Below are positions 1 to 7,254 of a DNA stretch of 20,926 bases, in pieces. A model generated the notes under the pieces. It was not told the origin of the DNA. It worked only from the letters and a program-made list of their open reading frames with translations, and searched no databases. The position numbers and the translations under genes were made by a program. Source of the DNA: Phycisphaerales bacterium UBA1926 (GTDB taxonomy: Bacteria; Planctomycetota; Phycisphaerae; Phycisphaerales; UBA1924); contig DDFO01000014.1 of assembly GCA_002337215.1 (NCBI GenBank), positions 66,288-87,213 on the forward strand, written 5' to 3'. Position 1 is the stretch's first letter. Each line of letters starts with the position of its first letter.

Positions 1-536
1 GACTCCTCGGAGCCGAAGTAGATCGTCGCGCCGACGGCGGCGGCGCCCATGTTCCAGCACTGGCGGATGTTGCCGAAGGGGATCTGGTTGAAGGTGTTGG
101 GGTAGGTCATCAGCTCGTTGTGGTTGAACTTGACGAGGTAGGGGATCTTGTGGGCCCACTTGCGGGCGGTCATGCCCAGCACGCCGTAGGTGGAGGCGAC
201 GGCGTTGCAGCCGCCCTCGACGGCGAGCTCGATGATCTTGTCGGCGTCGAAGTAGTCGGGGTTGGGGGCGAAGGACGCGCCCGCGGAGTGCTCGATGCCC
301 TGGTCGACGGGGAGGATCGAGACGTAGCCGGTGCCGCCCAGGCGGCCGGTGTTGAGGATGCGCTGCCAGTTGTTCAGCACGGCCTGGTTGCGGTCGGTGC
401 TCGCGACGATGCGGTCGACGAAGTCCGGCCCGGGCAGGTGGAGGCGGTCCTTGCTGACGGCGGCTTTGTTGTAGCCGAGCAGGGCTTCGGCGTCGGCGCC
501 GAGGACTTCTTTGACATTGATGGTGGTGTTGGCCAT
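1..536 (-). CDS. fbaB: Class I fructose-bisphosphate aldolase, 5' part (cut by window edge)
   Basis: This glycolytic/gluconeogenic aldolase interconverts fructose-1,6-bisphosphate with dihydroxyacetone phosphate and glyceraldehyde-3-phosphate in the cytoplasm. The first 178 residues are visible. They closely follow the bacterial FbaB (DhnA-type) class I enzyme: [14 protein letters not shown] near residue 30, [17 protein letters not shown] near 55-70, then [36 protein letters not shown] and [12 protein letters not shown] at the edge. The family is usually about 300-350 residues, so roughly the C-terminal half lies beyond position 1, probably including the Schiff-base lysine; it cannot be checked here. 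The ATG at 536 gives the expected N-terminus. A GGGAG lies about 14 bases upstream, rather far for a Shine-Dalgarno. The leader contains a small GGGGG/CCCCC hairpin at 577-591. Third codon positions are almost all G or C. The family call is secure. Confidence 0.95.
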   Translation of the reverse strand, partial: MANTTINVKEVLGADAEALLGYNKAAVSKDRLHLPGPDFVDRIVASTDRNQAVLNNWQRILNTGRLGGTGYVSILPVDQGIEHSAGASFAPNPDYFDADKIIELAVEGGCNAVASTYGVLGMTARKWAHKIPYLVKFNHNELMTYPNTFNQIPFGNIRQCWNMGAAAVGATIYFGSEE

Positions 537-899
537 GGTGTGAGTCGCTCCCGTGGGCGGTCAAAATCATGCGGAAGGGGGTGATTCCCCCGCCGCGGGT
601 GTGTGGTTCTGAAACGGCGACATTCTACGCAACAAGGCTGCGTGCAACCCGGATCCGGGCGGCTTACGGCGTTGTTTCCTGTGGTGCACAGACGCGGTGG
701 ACACGCAAAGGAGAGGCGATCAGGCGATCGTGCGTGCGTCGCTCCCCTCCGGGGACCCTTCGCCAGAGCGTGGGCGATCACCCCCCGCGAACGCGGGGCA
801 CGAACCGGGTTCGGCGCGGAACCCAGTCGCGGCAATCGGGTTCTCCGATTTCGTTGTTCGCGGACCGGCGACACGCGATGTTCGGCCGTGGAGTGCGGC
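537..899. other. Intergenic region upstream of the aldolase gene
   Basis: No gene is supported here; open frames lack family motifs. The part nearest the aldolase should hold its promoter and leader. Small hairpins are visible: GGGGG-TGATT-CCCCC at 577-591 and CCCCGCG-AA-CGCGGGG at 783-798. Neither has a T-tract. The rest is GC-rich sequence without recognisable features. Confidence 0.5.
622..650 (-). promoter_or_regulatory. Weak candidate sigma70-like promoter for the aldolase gene
   Basis: On the minus strand a TAGAAT hexamer (627-622) matches five of six bases of the -10 consensus and sits about 90 bases upstream of the aldolase start. Seventeen bases further upstream is GGGTTG (650-645), a poor -35. 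It lies in one of the few AT-richer patches of this gap. The call is based on consensus matching only. Confidence 0.22.
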
Positions 900-959
900 G
901 CGGCAGCACGCGCGTCGACAGGACGGTTTGTTGTCGTTGCGACTTCGCGCGTGTGCCGC
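900..959 (-). terminator. Large hairpin just after the citrate synthase stop codon
   Basis: Arms 900-914 and 946-959 pair over 14 base pairs with one bulged base (G906). The roughly 31-base loop can pair further internally (CGAC 916-919 with GTCG 933-936). The structure begins 3 bases after the citrate synthase stop codon on the minus strand. There is no T-tract, so it may be a 3' end stabiliser or an unconventional terminator. Confidence 0.4.
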
Positions 960-962
960 TCG

Positions 963-2093
963 TTACCGCTTGTCCATGGGCGTGTAGGCGACAGCGTGCG
1001 GGCCGACGTACTTCGCGGCGGGGCGGTAGAGGCGGTTGTCTGCGAGCTGCTCGAGGATGTGGCCGGCCCAGCCGCCGATGCGGCTCAGGGCGAACATCGG
1101 AGTGAACAGGTCGAGCTCAAGCCCGATGCAGTGGTAGGTCGTCGCGCTATAGAAATCGACGTTGGGGTAGATGCCCTTGGCGGCGACGGCCTCTTCCATG
1201 ACCTGCTCGATCGTGTGGCTCTTCTCGTAGAGGTCCATGTTGCCGGTGTCCTCGGCGAGTTGCTTGGCGAGCGTTTTGAGCTCGGTCGCACGCGGATCGG
1301 TGTTCTTGTAGACCCGGTGGCCGAAGCCCATGATCTTTTCTTTGCGCTCGAGCTTGCCCTTGATGTAGGCCTCGGCGTCGGCGACGGTCGGGATCTCGTT
1401 GAGCATCTTCATGACGCCCTCGTTGGCGCCGCCGTGCAGCGGGCCCCGGAGGGAGCCGATCGCGGCGGTGAGCGCGGAGTAGAGGTCGCTGAGCGTGGAG
1501 ATGACGACGCGGGCGGCGAAGGTCGAGTTGTTCAGCCCGTGGTCGGCGTGGGTAATCATGCAGATGTCGAAGGCGCGGGTCATCGCCTCGGTGGGCTCCT
1601 CGCCGTTGAGCATGTAGAGGAAGTTGCCCGCGAACGAGAGGTCCTTGCGCGGGTGGACGAGGGGCAAGCCCCGGCGGTAGCGGTCGAAGTAGGCGATGAG
1701 CGTGGGCGCGCGGCTGAGAATCTTCATCGCTTTGTCGCGGACCTCGTCGAGCTCGATGCTGTTCGGATCGGGGTCGTGCATCGAGAGCGCGCTGATCATC
1801 GTGCGGAGTACGTGCATCGGGTGGGCCTGCATGGGCAGGCTGATCAGGCGGTTGGACATCCCGGCCGGCAGATCGTGGTAGTCCCGCATCTGCTTGTTGA
1901 AGGCGTCGAGTTCAGCCTTCTTTGGGAGCCTCTCGTTCCAGAGCAGGAACACGGCTTCCTCAAACGAGCCCTTGGACGCGAGATCGCCGATGGGGATCCC
2001 GACGTACTCGAGAATACCCTTTTGGCCGTCGATGAACGACATGTTGGTTTCGGCGGCAACGATGCCCTCAAGACCCTTGGAGTAGTCCGACAT
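963..2093 (-). CDS. gltA: Citrate synthase
   Basis: This cytoplasmic enzyme condenses acetyl-CoA and oxaloacetate to citrate, the entry step of the TCA cycle. The 376-residue product has the usual length of the short bacterial (type II-like) enzymes. The catalytic triad is visible: His220 in GPLHGGAN, His259 in GFGHRVYKNTDPR and Asp313 in NVDFYS. The substrate-side HADHGLNNSTF lies at 182-192 and the C-terminal GGWAGHILEQ at 340-349. The ATG at 2093 is chosen because it gives a normal N-terminus (MSDYSKGLEG) and has AAAGGGA upstream at suitable distance. The frame stays open far upstream, but that extension is arginine-rich and antisense to the rhomboid gene. A 2-methylcitrate synthase role cannot be excluded from sequence alone, but no prp genes are nearby. 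It is transcribed divergently from the rhomboid gene across 315 bases. Confidence 0.95.
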   Translation of the reverse strand: MSDYSKGLEGIVAAETNMSFIDGQKGILEYVGIPIGDLASKGSFEEAVFLLWNERLPKKAELDAFNKQMRDYHDLPAGMSNRLISLPMQAHPMHVLRTMISALSMHDPDPNSIELDEVRDKAMKILSRAPTLIAYFDRYRRGLPLVHPRKDLSFAGNFLYMLNGEEPTEAMTRAFDICMITHADHGLNNSTFAARVVISTLSDLYSALTAAIGSLRGPLHGGANEGVMKMLNEIPTVADAEAYIKGKLERKEKIMGFGHRVYKNTDPRATELKTLAKQLAEDTGNMDLYEKSHTIEQVMEEAVAAKGIYPNVDFYSATTYHCIGLELDLFTPMFALSRIGGWAGHILEQLADNRLYRPAAKYVGPHAVAYTPMDKR

Positions 2094-2408
2094 GGTGCGA
2101 TCCCTTTGCGGTGCGTGATCATTTGGCGGGCGTGCGAGGCCCGTCCCGGCCGGCCCAGTTGGAGCGCGACGGGGCGTTGACAGGGTATACACGGGCCCGC
2201 CGAAAGCACGGCGGCGGGGGAAAGAAACCGGCCCGCGGACAGTCCGGTTCGCTCCCTGATCCGCATTGGATTCCCGAATCGAGCCCCCCCACCGATCGGC
2301 GGCCGATCTTCCGTTGATCGGCGGACGAAAGATGCCGGTGATTCGGGGAGCGTCGGTTTGATTGCCGGCGCGGCCATGCCCCGGGGGGCGGGGCCGTACA
2401 GTCACCGC
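2094..2408. promoter_or_regulatory. Divergent intergenic region between citrate synthase and rhomboid genes
   Basis: This gap must hold the promoters for two divergent genes. No convincing -35/-10 pair was found. Its notable content is the heptamer GATCGGC at 2294-2300, its inverted copy at 2302-2308 (one central base) and a third copy at 2316-2322, spaced 22 bases from the first. They could be operator half-sites for the rhomboid-trpF transcript. An isolated TTGACA at 2177-2182 has no suitably spaced -10. Confidence 0.4.
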
Positions 2409-3671
2409 GTGTTGATCCCCCTTGGAACCGACCGACCAATCCGCAGGCCCTCGGCGGTCACGCCGGCGCTCATTCTGCTGTGCCTCGCGGCCTTTGTCTA
2501 CCAGCAGTACGCCCAATCGCACGGCACGTTCAACGACCTGCTCAACCGGTTCGCCGTCGGCGGGGGTGGCGAGCTCAGGGCCTACCAGCCCCTCACCTAC
2601 GCCTTCCTGCACGGCGATATCTGGCACATCGCGGGCAACATGCTCTTCCTCTGGGTCTTTGGGCGGCCCGTCGAGGACCGACTGGGCCGGGTCGGCTTCG
2701 CGGCGCTCTACCTCTCCGGCGCGATCGCGTCTGGGCTCGGTCAGGTCTGGCTCGACGGCAATCCCGCGATCGGGGCGTCGGGCGCGGTCTCCGCTGTCAC
2801 CGGGGCGTTCCTCGTGCTCTTCCCCAAGACGCGCATCCGGGTGCTGTGGTTCATGATCCTGATCACGATGATGATGGCGCCCGCGTGGTTCTTCATCGGG
2901 CTCCAGGTCGCATGGAACATCTTCGCGAGCGTGAGCGGGAACGCGGGCAACGTTGCCACCGCGGCGCACCTCGCGGGATATGCGTTCGGCTTCGCGGTCG
3001 CCTTCGCGCTGCTCACGACGGGGCTGATCCCACGGGAGCCGTACGACCTGTTCTCGATCTCCAAGCACGCGAAACGACGGCGGGAGTTCCGGGCAGCGGG
3101 ACAGATCTCCGACCGGTCTCCCCTGCGGCGGAACGCACCGCGGTCGAAGTACGACCGCCGGGTTGCAGACCCCGCGGCTGATCGGCCGGCGGGGCGGGCG
3201 GCGGGGAGAACATCGAAACCCGTGCCGCTTGACGAGCGGACCGAGGCCGTGGGGACGGATCGGGCTGCCGTCAGTTCGGCGCTCTCCCGCAACAAGATGG
3301 ACGAGGCGGTGCGCGCATACAGGGTGTTGATCGAGAAGCACGCCTCGTCGCGTTCGGCCGTCACGCTGGCGAGAAATGCCCAGTACCGGCTCGGCACGCA
3401 TCTTGCCACCATCGGCGATACCTCGCTCGCGATCCGGGCGTTCGACGACTTTCTCGGTGCCTATCCAAAGGACCCGGAGTCGCCGCAGATCCGCGTGCTC
3501 CTGGCGCGGATGTGCGCGTCGATCGGGGCCTCGGGACGCGCGAGGCGGCTGCTCGGCGAAGCGATCGAATCGACGAATGACAGCGACCTGCGGGCGCTGG
3601 CCGAATCAGAACTCGCTGAGATCGGGCCCGGCGGCGGGTCCACCGATACGAAACCGGGAGAACGGGCGTGA
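2409..3671 (+). CDS. Rhomboid family intramembrane serine protease with C-terminal TPR-like domain
   Basis: Rhomboids cut transmembrane substrates within the membrane. From the proposed GTG start the product has 420 residues. Several hydrophobic segments lie between about residues 15 and 210. The catalytic serine is Ser124 in GASGAV, the catalytic histidine His187 in AHLAGYAFGF, and the oxyanion-side HxxxN motif is His73-Asn77 (HIAGN). Arginine/proline-rich cytosolic linker sequence follows (about 215-265). The last 150 residues are alpha-helical and TPR-like (MDEAVRAYRVLIEKH, LAIRAFDDFLGAYPKDPES). The GTG at 2409 is preferred because MLIPLGTDRPIRRP resembles the usual rhomboid N-terminus; ATG 2376 and TTG 2358 are alternatives with no better ribosome site. 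The stop overlaps the trpF start by 4 bases, implying translational coupling. Substrates are unknown; the TPR tail may recruit partners. Confidence 0.88.
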   Translation: MLIPLGTDRPIRRPSAVTPALILLCLAAFVYQQYAQSHGTFNDLLNRFAVGGGGELRAYQPLTYAFLHGDIWHIAGNMLFLWVFGRPVEDRLGRVGFAALYLSGAIASGLGQVWLDGNPAIGASGAVSAVTGAFLVLFPKTRIRVLWFMILITMMMAPAWFFIGLQVAWNIFASVSGNAGNVATAAHLAGYAFGFAVAFALLTTGLIPREPYDLFSISKHAKRRREFRAAGQISDRSPLRRNAPRSKYDRRVADPAADRPAGRAAGRTSKPVPLDERTEAVGTDRAAVSSALSRNKMDEAVRAYRVLIEKHASSRSAVTLARNAQYRLGTHLATIGDTSLAIRAFDDFLGAYPKDPESPQIRVLLARMCASIGASGRARRLLGEAIESTNDSDLRALAESELAEIGPGGGSTDTKPGERA

Positions 3672-4348
3672 GCAGAACGGGAACGGGCCGCGTGCGGACG
3701 CGGATCAAGGTGTGCGGGATCAAGGATGCGGAATCCGCGGGTGTCGCCGCGGAGGCGGGGGCGGACGCGATCGGGTTTATCCTTGTGCCCAAGCTGCCTC
3801 GCACGATCGCTCCGGAGGACGCGGCCTCGATCATGTACGGCCTGCCCCCGATGGTGAACACGGTGGGCGTCGTCCGCAATCTCAGTATCGATGAGTTCGC
3901 GGACCTTGAGCAGCGGTGCCCCTGCGAGCTCATGCAACTCCACGGCGACGAGGACGATCGGACAGTCGCCGCGTGCGGCCCGGGTGTGATCAAGGCATTC
4001 CGATTCGACGCGGACGTGATCGATCGTGAGCTCCGCCGGTGGTGCCGGCTCCCGGAGGTATCGGCGATCCTCGTCGATGGTTCCACGGGCGGGGCGGGCG
4101 AGTCGTTCGACTGGTCTCGGCTCGCGGACGCTGTGAAGAGCCTGCCGCTCCCCAAGCCGATCATCGTCGCCGGGGGGCTGACGCCCGACAACGTGGGCGA
4201 GGCGATCCGCGCATGCCGCCCCTGGGCGGTGGACGTTTCCAGCGGGGTGGAAACCGCGCCCGGCGTGAAGGACCACGTCGCGATCCGGGCGTTCTGCGAA
4301 GCGGTGCGAGACGCCGACGCGGATCTCGCGTCCGACAGCAGCGCATGA
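3668..4348 (+). CDS. trpF: Phosphoribosylanthranilate isomerase
   Basis: This enzyme carries out the Amadori rearrangement of N-(5-phosphoribosyl)anthranilate to CdRP, the third step of tryptophan synthesis, in the cytoplasm. The 226 residues fold as a (beta/alpha)8 barrel, with family motifs in order: KVCGI (14-18, general base Cys16), GADAIGFI (31-38), LMQLHGDE (88-95), ILVDGST (134-140, general acid Asp137), VAGGLTPDNV (167-176) and VDVSSGVE (188-195, phosphate site). The GTG start at 3668 sits inside the rhomboid stop (GTGA overlap) and has GGGAG seven bases upstream. The length is slightly above the usual 200-210 because of an extra N-terminal decapeptide. No other trp gene is in the window; the partner is an unrelated rhomboid, so the pathway is probably dispersed. 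Confidence 0.95.
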   Translation: MSRTGTGRVRTRIKVCGIKDAESAGVAAEAGADAIGFILVPKLPRTIAPEDAASIMYGLPPMVNTVGVVRNLSIDEFADLEQRCPCELMQLHGDEDDRTVAACGPGVIKAFRFDADVIDRELRRWCRLPEVSAILVDGSTGGAGESFDWSRLADAVKSLPLPKPIIVAGGLTPDNVGEAIRACRPWAVDVSSGVETAPGVKDHVAIRAFCEAVRDADADLASDSSA

Positions 4349-4375
4349 AAAACGCCCGGGTGAATGGCCCGGGCG
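4348..4375 (-). terminator. Intrinsic terminator of the minus-strand peroxiredoxin gene
   Basis: A perfect 8-base-pair stem, CGCCCGGG (4353-4360) with CCCGGGCG (4368-4375), encloses a 7-base loop. Read on the minus strand it is followed by five T residues (complement of A4348-4352), which is a canonical rho-independent terminator for the gene ending at 4410. It lies in the convergent gap and overlaps the last base of the trpF stop codon. On the plus strand it lacks a T-tract. Confidence 0.75.
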
Positions 4376-4409
4376 ATACGCGAGTGATTGGCTTGGCATC
4401 CGGCCGCGA

Positions 4410-5078
4410 TTACTCGATCGCGTTGAGCGCCTCGACGACCTGCTCGGGCGTCGCCCGCTTTTTGTAGTCGTGCTCGAGGAACGCCCACCGCACGGTGCCA
4501 TCGGTATCAATGACGTATGTCACGCCCAGTGGGATCTCGCCCCTCTCGTTCCCGTTCGCCTCGGCGATCTTGCTGACCCGGCCGTACCGCTCGTTGGCCC
4601 AGACGACCCCGAACGCTCGCGACACCTCGGCCCCCGGATCACTGAGAACATCGAAACCCAGCTTGCTCTTCTCTTTCGTCTTGGCGACGAACTCGGGGAG
4701 TTCCGTGCTCACGGCGACGACCCGCCCGCCCGCGGCCTCGATCGCGTCGTGCTGCTTGTTGAACGCTTTGAGCTGCTCGACGCAGTAGGGGCACCAGCCG
4801 CCTCGGTAGAAGATGAGCACGACGGGCCCGTCCTCGAGGAGTTTGGCGAGTTCGACAGACTGGCCATCCGCGTCGGTGAACGTCGTCGCGGGAGCCTTGC
4901 GGTCCGCACGGACAGCGTTGGCGGCGGCGGACTCCGCGTCCTTCGGCACGGCTTCATTCGCCGCGAGCACGGGTTCGGCGAATTCCGGAGCGATCGACCA
5001 AGCCGACGCGGTGGGCGTCAGGGTCGCAAATAGTCCAGCAGCGAGAGTCAGAGCAAACGCGGCGCGGCGGCGGTGCAT
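4410..5078 (-). CDS. Exported peroxiredoxin-like (AhpC/TSA family) protein
   Basis: The 222-residue product is a thioredoxin-fold thiol peroxidase-like protein, probably reducing peroxides outside the cytoplasm. It starts with a signal peptide (MHRRR, a hydrophobic stretch, then ASA before Trp27). The fold begins near residue 60 and carries FYRGGWCPYC at 90-99, with Cys96 and Cys99 as the redox pair. This CPYC motif belongs to the peroxiredoxin-like branch rather than to classical 2-Cys AhpC with its PxxxT-C motif. Later motifs are VVAVSTELPE, VLSDPGAEVSRAFGV and GVTYVIDTDGTVRWAF. The ATG at 5078 has AAGGA about eight bases upstream. A paralogue lies 83 bases upstream in the same orientation, and a clear terminator follows the gene. 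The electron donor is unknown. Confidence 0.87.
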   Translation of the reverse strand: MHRRRAAFALTLAAGLFATLTPTASAWSIAPEFAEPVLAANEAVPKDAESAAANAVRADRKAPATTFTDADGQSVELAKLLEDGPVVLIFYRGGWCPYCVEQLKAFNKQHDAIEAAGGRVVAVSTELPEFVAKTKEKSKLGFDVLSDPGAEVSRAFGVVWANERYGRVSKIAEANGNERGEIPLGVTYVIDTDGTVRWAFLEHDYKKRATPEQVVEALNAIE

Positions 5079-5144
5079 GTGGGTTCCTTCGTGAAACGGC
5101 CGAGACTAAGAGAGCCCGGCGCTGACCTTTGATTCGATACTGAG

Positions 5145-5161
5145 TCAGGATGAAATCCTGA
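5145..5161 (-). terminator. Small hairpin directly after the second peroxiredoxin stop codon
   Basis: TCAGGAT (5145-5151) and ATCCTGA (5155-5161) form a perfect 7-base-pair stem with a GAA loop. It abuts the TGA stop (5164-5162) of the upstream peroxiredoxin gene on the minus strand. There is no T-tract, so it may only attenuate or stabilise the transcript between the two peroxiredoxin genes. Confidence 0.35.
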
Positions 5162-5962
5162 TCAAGGGAGTGCTTTGACCGCATCGAGCACGACGTTCGG
5201 TTCGGCTCGCTTGGTGTAGTCCGCGTCCATGAACGCGTAGCGGACCACGCCTTCGCGGTCGATCACGTACGTCGCGGCGAGCGGGAGTTCGCCCGAGTCC
5301 TGCCCGTTGTGGGCGTCGAACCCGAAGGCGGCGTTGTACTTCGCGTGGACCTCGGGGGTCAGGCCGAAGACGACGCCGTACTGCTTGGCGACCGCGTTGC
5401 CGACATCGCTGAGCACCGTGAACTCCAGCCCGTTCTCGGTCACGGTCTCGGCGGTGTTGTCGGGCAGCTCGGGGCTGATCGCGACGAGTTGTGCGCCCGC
5501 CGATTCGATCTGCGGCAGGATCTCCGAGAACGCACGCAGCGTGAGGTTGCAGTAGGGGCACCAGCCGCCACGGTACCAGACCAGCACGATCGGCCCGTCA
5601 TCGAGCATGGACTCGAGCGAGACGGACTCACCGTCCGCGTTCGGGAGCGTGAACCCGGGCGCGGTGTCGCCCTCGTTGGTGGCGCGCTCGAGCACACCCG
5701 ACGCGGCGACCGCCTCGATGCCCGCCTTGTAGATCCGCTTGGTCTCGTCGTCGACCTTCTGCTGATACTGCTCGTACCTCGCGCTGAGCGTGTCGTGCAG
5801 TGATCCAGAGGACGGAGACGGGGCTTGCGACACGTTGGATTTCTCGTTCATGGGCTTTTCCTCGCAACCGACCAGCATGCCGGACACGGCTCCCGCGATG
5901 CCAAAGGCGACGGTTGTGCGCTTCGCCGCCCGGTTGTGTGTCAACACACGTGCAAACTTCAT
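5162..5962 (-). CDS. Peroxiredoxin-like lipoprotein (AhpC/TSA family)
   Basis: The 266-residue product is a paralogue of the downstream peroxiredoxin. It begins with a positively charged N-terminus and hydrophobic segment ending in a lipobox, MLVGC, with Cys33 as the predicted lipidated residue. A Ser/Pro-rich and helical region follows (about 40-95). The thioredoxin-fold domain then carries WYRGGWCPYC at 129-138 (redox pair Cys135/Cys138), LVAISPELPD, FTVLSDVGNAVAKQYGV and ATYVIDREGVVRYAFMDADY. The ATG at 5962 is chosen because it includes the lipobox; an internal Met at residue 38 would give a cytosolic form. Ribosome-site evidence is weak. The two paralogues appear placed differently: this one membrane-anchored, the other free in the exoplasmic space. 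Peroxide or disulfide substrates are not known. Confidence 0.86.
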   Translation of the reverse strand: MKFARVLTHNRAAKRTTVAFGIAGAVSGMLVGCEEKPMNEKSNVSQAPSPSSGSLHDTLSARYEQYQQKVDDETKRIYKAGIEAVAASGVLERATNEGDTAPGFTLPNADGESVSLESMLDDGPIVLVWYRGGWCPYCNLTLRAFSEILPQIESAGAQLVAISPELPDNTAETVTENGLEFTVLSDVGNAVAKQYGVVFGLTPEVHAKYNAAFGFDAHNGQDSGELPLAATYVIDREGVVRYAFMDADYTKRAEPNVVLDAVKALP

Positions 5963-6016
5963 TCAGATTTCCAATCGATTCGTAGGTGTGGGCGCCCGGA
6001 GACCGATCGATCCCGA

Positions 6017-6035
6017 CGAGGGAACCGTTCCCTCG
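6017..6035. repeat. Perfect 8-bp inverted repeat between dehydratase and peroxiredoxin genes
   Basis: CGAGGGAA (6017-6024) and TTCCCTCG (6028-6035) are separated by CCG. It lies about 50 bases after the dehydratase stop and about 55 bases before the peroxiredoxin start on the minus strand. It could be a transcript hairpin or an operator for the peroxiredoxin promoter; there is no T-tract. Confidence 0.35.
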
Positions 6036-6081
6036 CGTAGAGACCTGTGATAGGGCCCGGAGAACCGGCCTCTGCTGGCGG

Positions 6082-7143
6082 TTATTCCGAAGACTCGGCG
6101 ATCTCGCGGATCTCTGGCAGCCGGTCGAGATCCACGTTCCCCCCGCTGATGATGACGCCGACGCGAACACCCGCCGTCGCGGCCTTGATCGCCCCCGCGA
6201 CCCCGAGCGCGCCGCTGGGTTCGACGACCAGCTTCAGCGTCTCGAAGCAGAAGAGCATCGCCCGCGCGATCTCCCGCTCGGTGACCGTCATGATGGCGTC
6301 GACGCGTGCGAGCACGATCGGCAGCGTGTATCGCCCCAGGTACGGTGTCCGCGTCCCGTCGGCGATCGTCGGCGGATTGCTGACGACGTGGAGCACGCCC
6401 GATTCGTGGCTCCGCTTCGCGTCGTCAGCGAGTTCGGGCTCGACGCCGAGCACGCGGCAGCCCGGGTTGATCGCCTTGGACACCGTCGCCGACCCGCCCA
6501 GCAGCCCACCGCCTCCGCAGCAGATGTACAACTCGTCGAACGGGCCCACGTCCTCGATGAGTTCGAGCGCCGCAGTCCCTTGCCCGGCGATCACGTCGGG
6601 ATGGTCGTACGGCGGGATGAGGTGCAGGCCCCGCTCCACGCTGAGCCGGCGGCCCAGGTCCTCACGCGAGATCGCATCGGGGTCGTACTCGATGATCTCG
6701 CTCCCCTTCGGCGCGGCTGCGAGCAGTCGTCGTGTCGCCTCGAGCTTGACGCGCGGCGCGTTCATGGGCATGACGATCACGGCTGGGATGCCGAGTTCGG
6801 AGGCCGCGTAGGCGATCGCCTGCGCGTGGTTCCCCGATGAGTAGGTGATCACGCCTCGTGCCCTTTGCTCGGCCGATAGCATTTTCATCGCGTTGACTCC
6901 GCCCCGGATCTTGAACGCTCCGATCGGCTGCAGATTCTCGCACTTGAGCGTGAGTCGGGCACCCGCCAGGGCATCGAGTCTCGGGAAACTGATCGAGGGC
7001 GTGCGGATCGCGATGCCCTCGATCCGAGCCGCCGCTGCTCGGACATCATCGATCGAAACCGCCGAGGCGAGCGTCATATCGGGAGCGTCGCCCGGGCTGC
7101 CCCAGGGTTTCTCGCGTTCGTGGGCGGTCTCGTCCGTCGTCAT
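6082..7143 (-). CDS. PLP-dependent threonine dehydratase / serine racemase family enzyme
   Basis: This fold-type II PLP enzyme probably deaminates L-threonine or L-serine to 2-oxo acids, or racemises serine; threo-3-hydroxyaspartate ammonia-lyase activity is also possible. The 353-residue product has ENLQPIGAFKIRGG with the PLP-binding Lys78, the substrate loop SSGNHAQ (102-108), the phosphate-binding glycine loop CGGGGLLGG (209-217), and SGGN at 333-336 where the serine contacts the pyridine nitrogen. There is no C-terminal ACT regulatory domain, so it is the short catabolic or racemase type rather than biosynthetic IlvA. The first ATG (7143) is used; an internal ATG at 7077 (Met23) would remove a charged, weakly conserved leader. 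It lies 119 bases upstream of the peroxiredoxin lipoprotein gene, with an inverted repeat between, so co-transcription is uncertain. Confidence 0.87.
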   Translation of the reverse strand: MTTDETAHEREKPWGSPGDAPDMTLASAVSIDDVRAAAARIEGIAIRTPSISFPRLDALAGARLTLKCENLQPIGAFKIRGGVNAMKMLSAEQRARGVITYSSGNHAQAIAYAASELGIPAVIVMPMNAPRVKLEATRRLLAAAPKGSEIIEYDPDAISREDLGRRLSVERGLHLIPPYDHPDVIAGQGTAALELIEDVGPFDELYICCGGGGLLGGSATVSKAINPGCRVLGVEPELADDAKRSHESGVLHVVSNPPTIADGTRTPYLGRYTLPIVLARVDAIMTVTEREIARAMLFCFETLKLVVEPSGALGVAGAIKAATAGVRVGVIISGGNVDLDRLPEIREIAESSE

Positions 7144-7182
7144 GCGACGAGCCTACGTCAGCGTGGTCCCGGGCGCGCAGAG

Positions 7183-7207
7183 AAAGGGCCCGGGAAACCC
7201 GGGCCCT
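7183..7207 (-). terminator. Strong GC hairpin terminator after the subtilase gene
   Basis: GGGCCCGGG (7186-7194) and CCCGGGCCC (7198-7206) form a perfect 9-base-pair stem with an AAA loop. On the minus strand it is followed by TTTCTCT, a short T-rich tail. It lies about 50 bases after the subtilase stop and about 40 before the dehydratase start, so it likely insulates the two genes. Confidence 0.65.
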
Positions 7208-7254
7208 CGGGGGGACTCTCGGCTCAGTTTCAGCTCAGCGTTGACGTGCGCCGA

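Noticed and set aside
603..2180. Plus-strand open frame of 525 residues over citrate synthase
   Set aside because: It lacks any recognisable domain and is antisense to a gene with a full catalytic triad.
2177..2191. TTGACA followed by TATACA as a promoter
   Set aside because: The hexamers are only three bases apart; no -10 lies at 16-18 bases from the TTGACA.
2094..3401. Upstream in-frame extension of citrate synthase to 812 residues
   Set aside because: The extension is Arg/Pro-rich, antisense to the rhomboid gene, and the normal N-terminus with a ribosome site lies at 2093.
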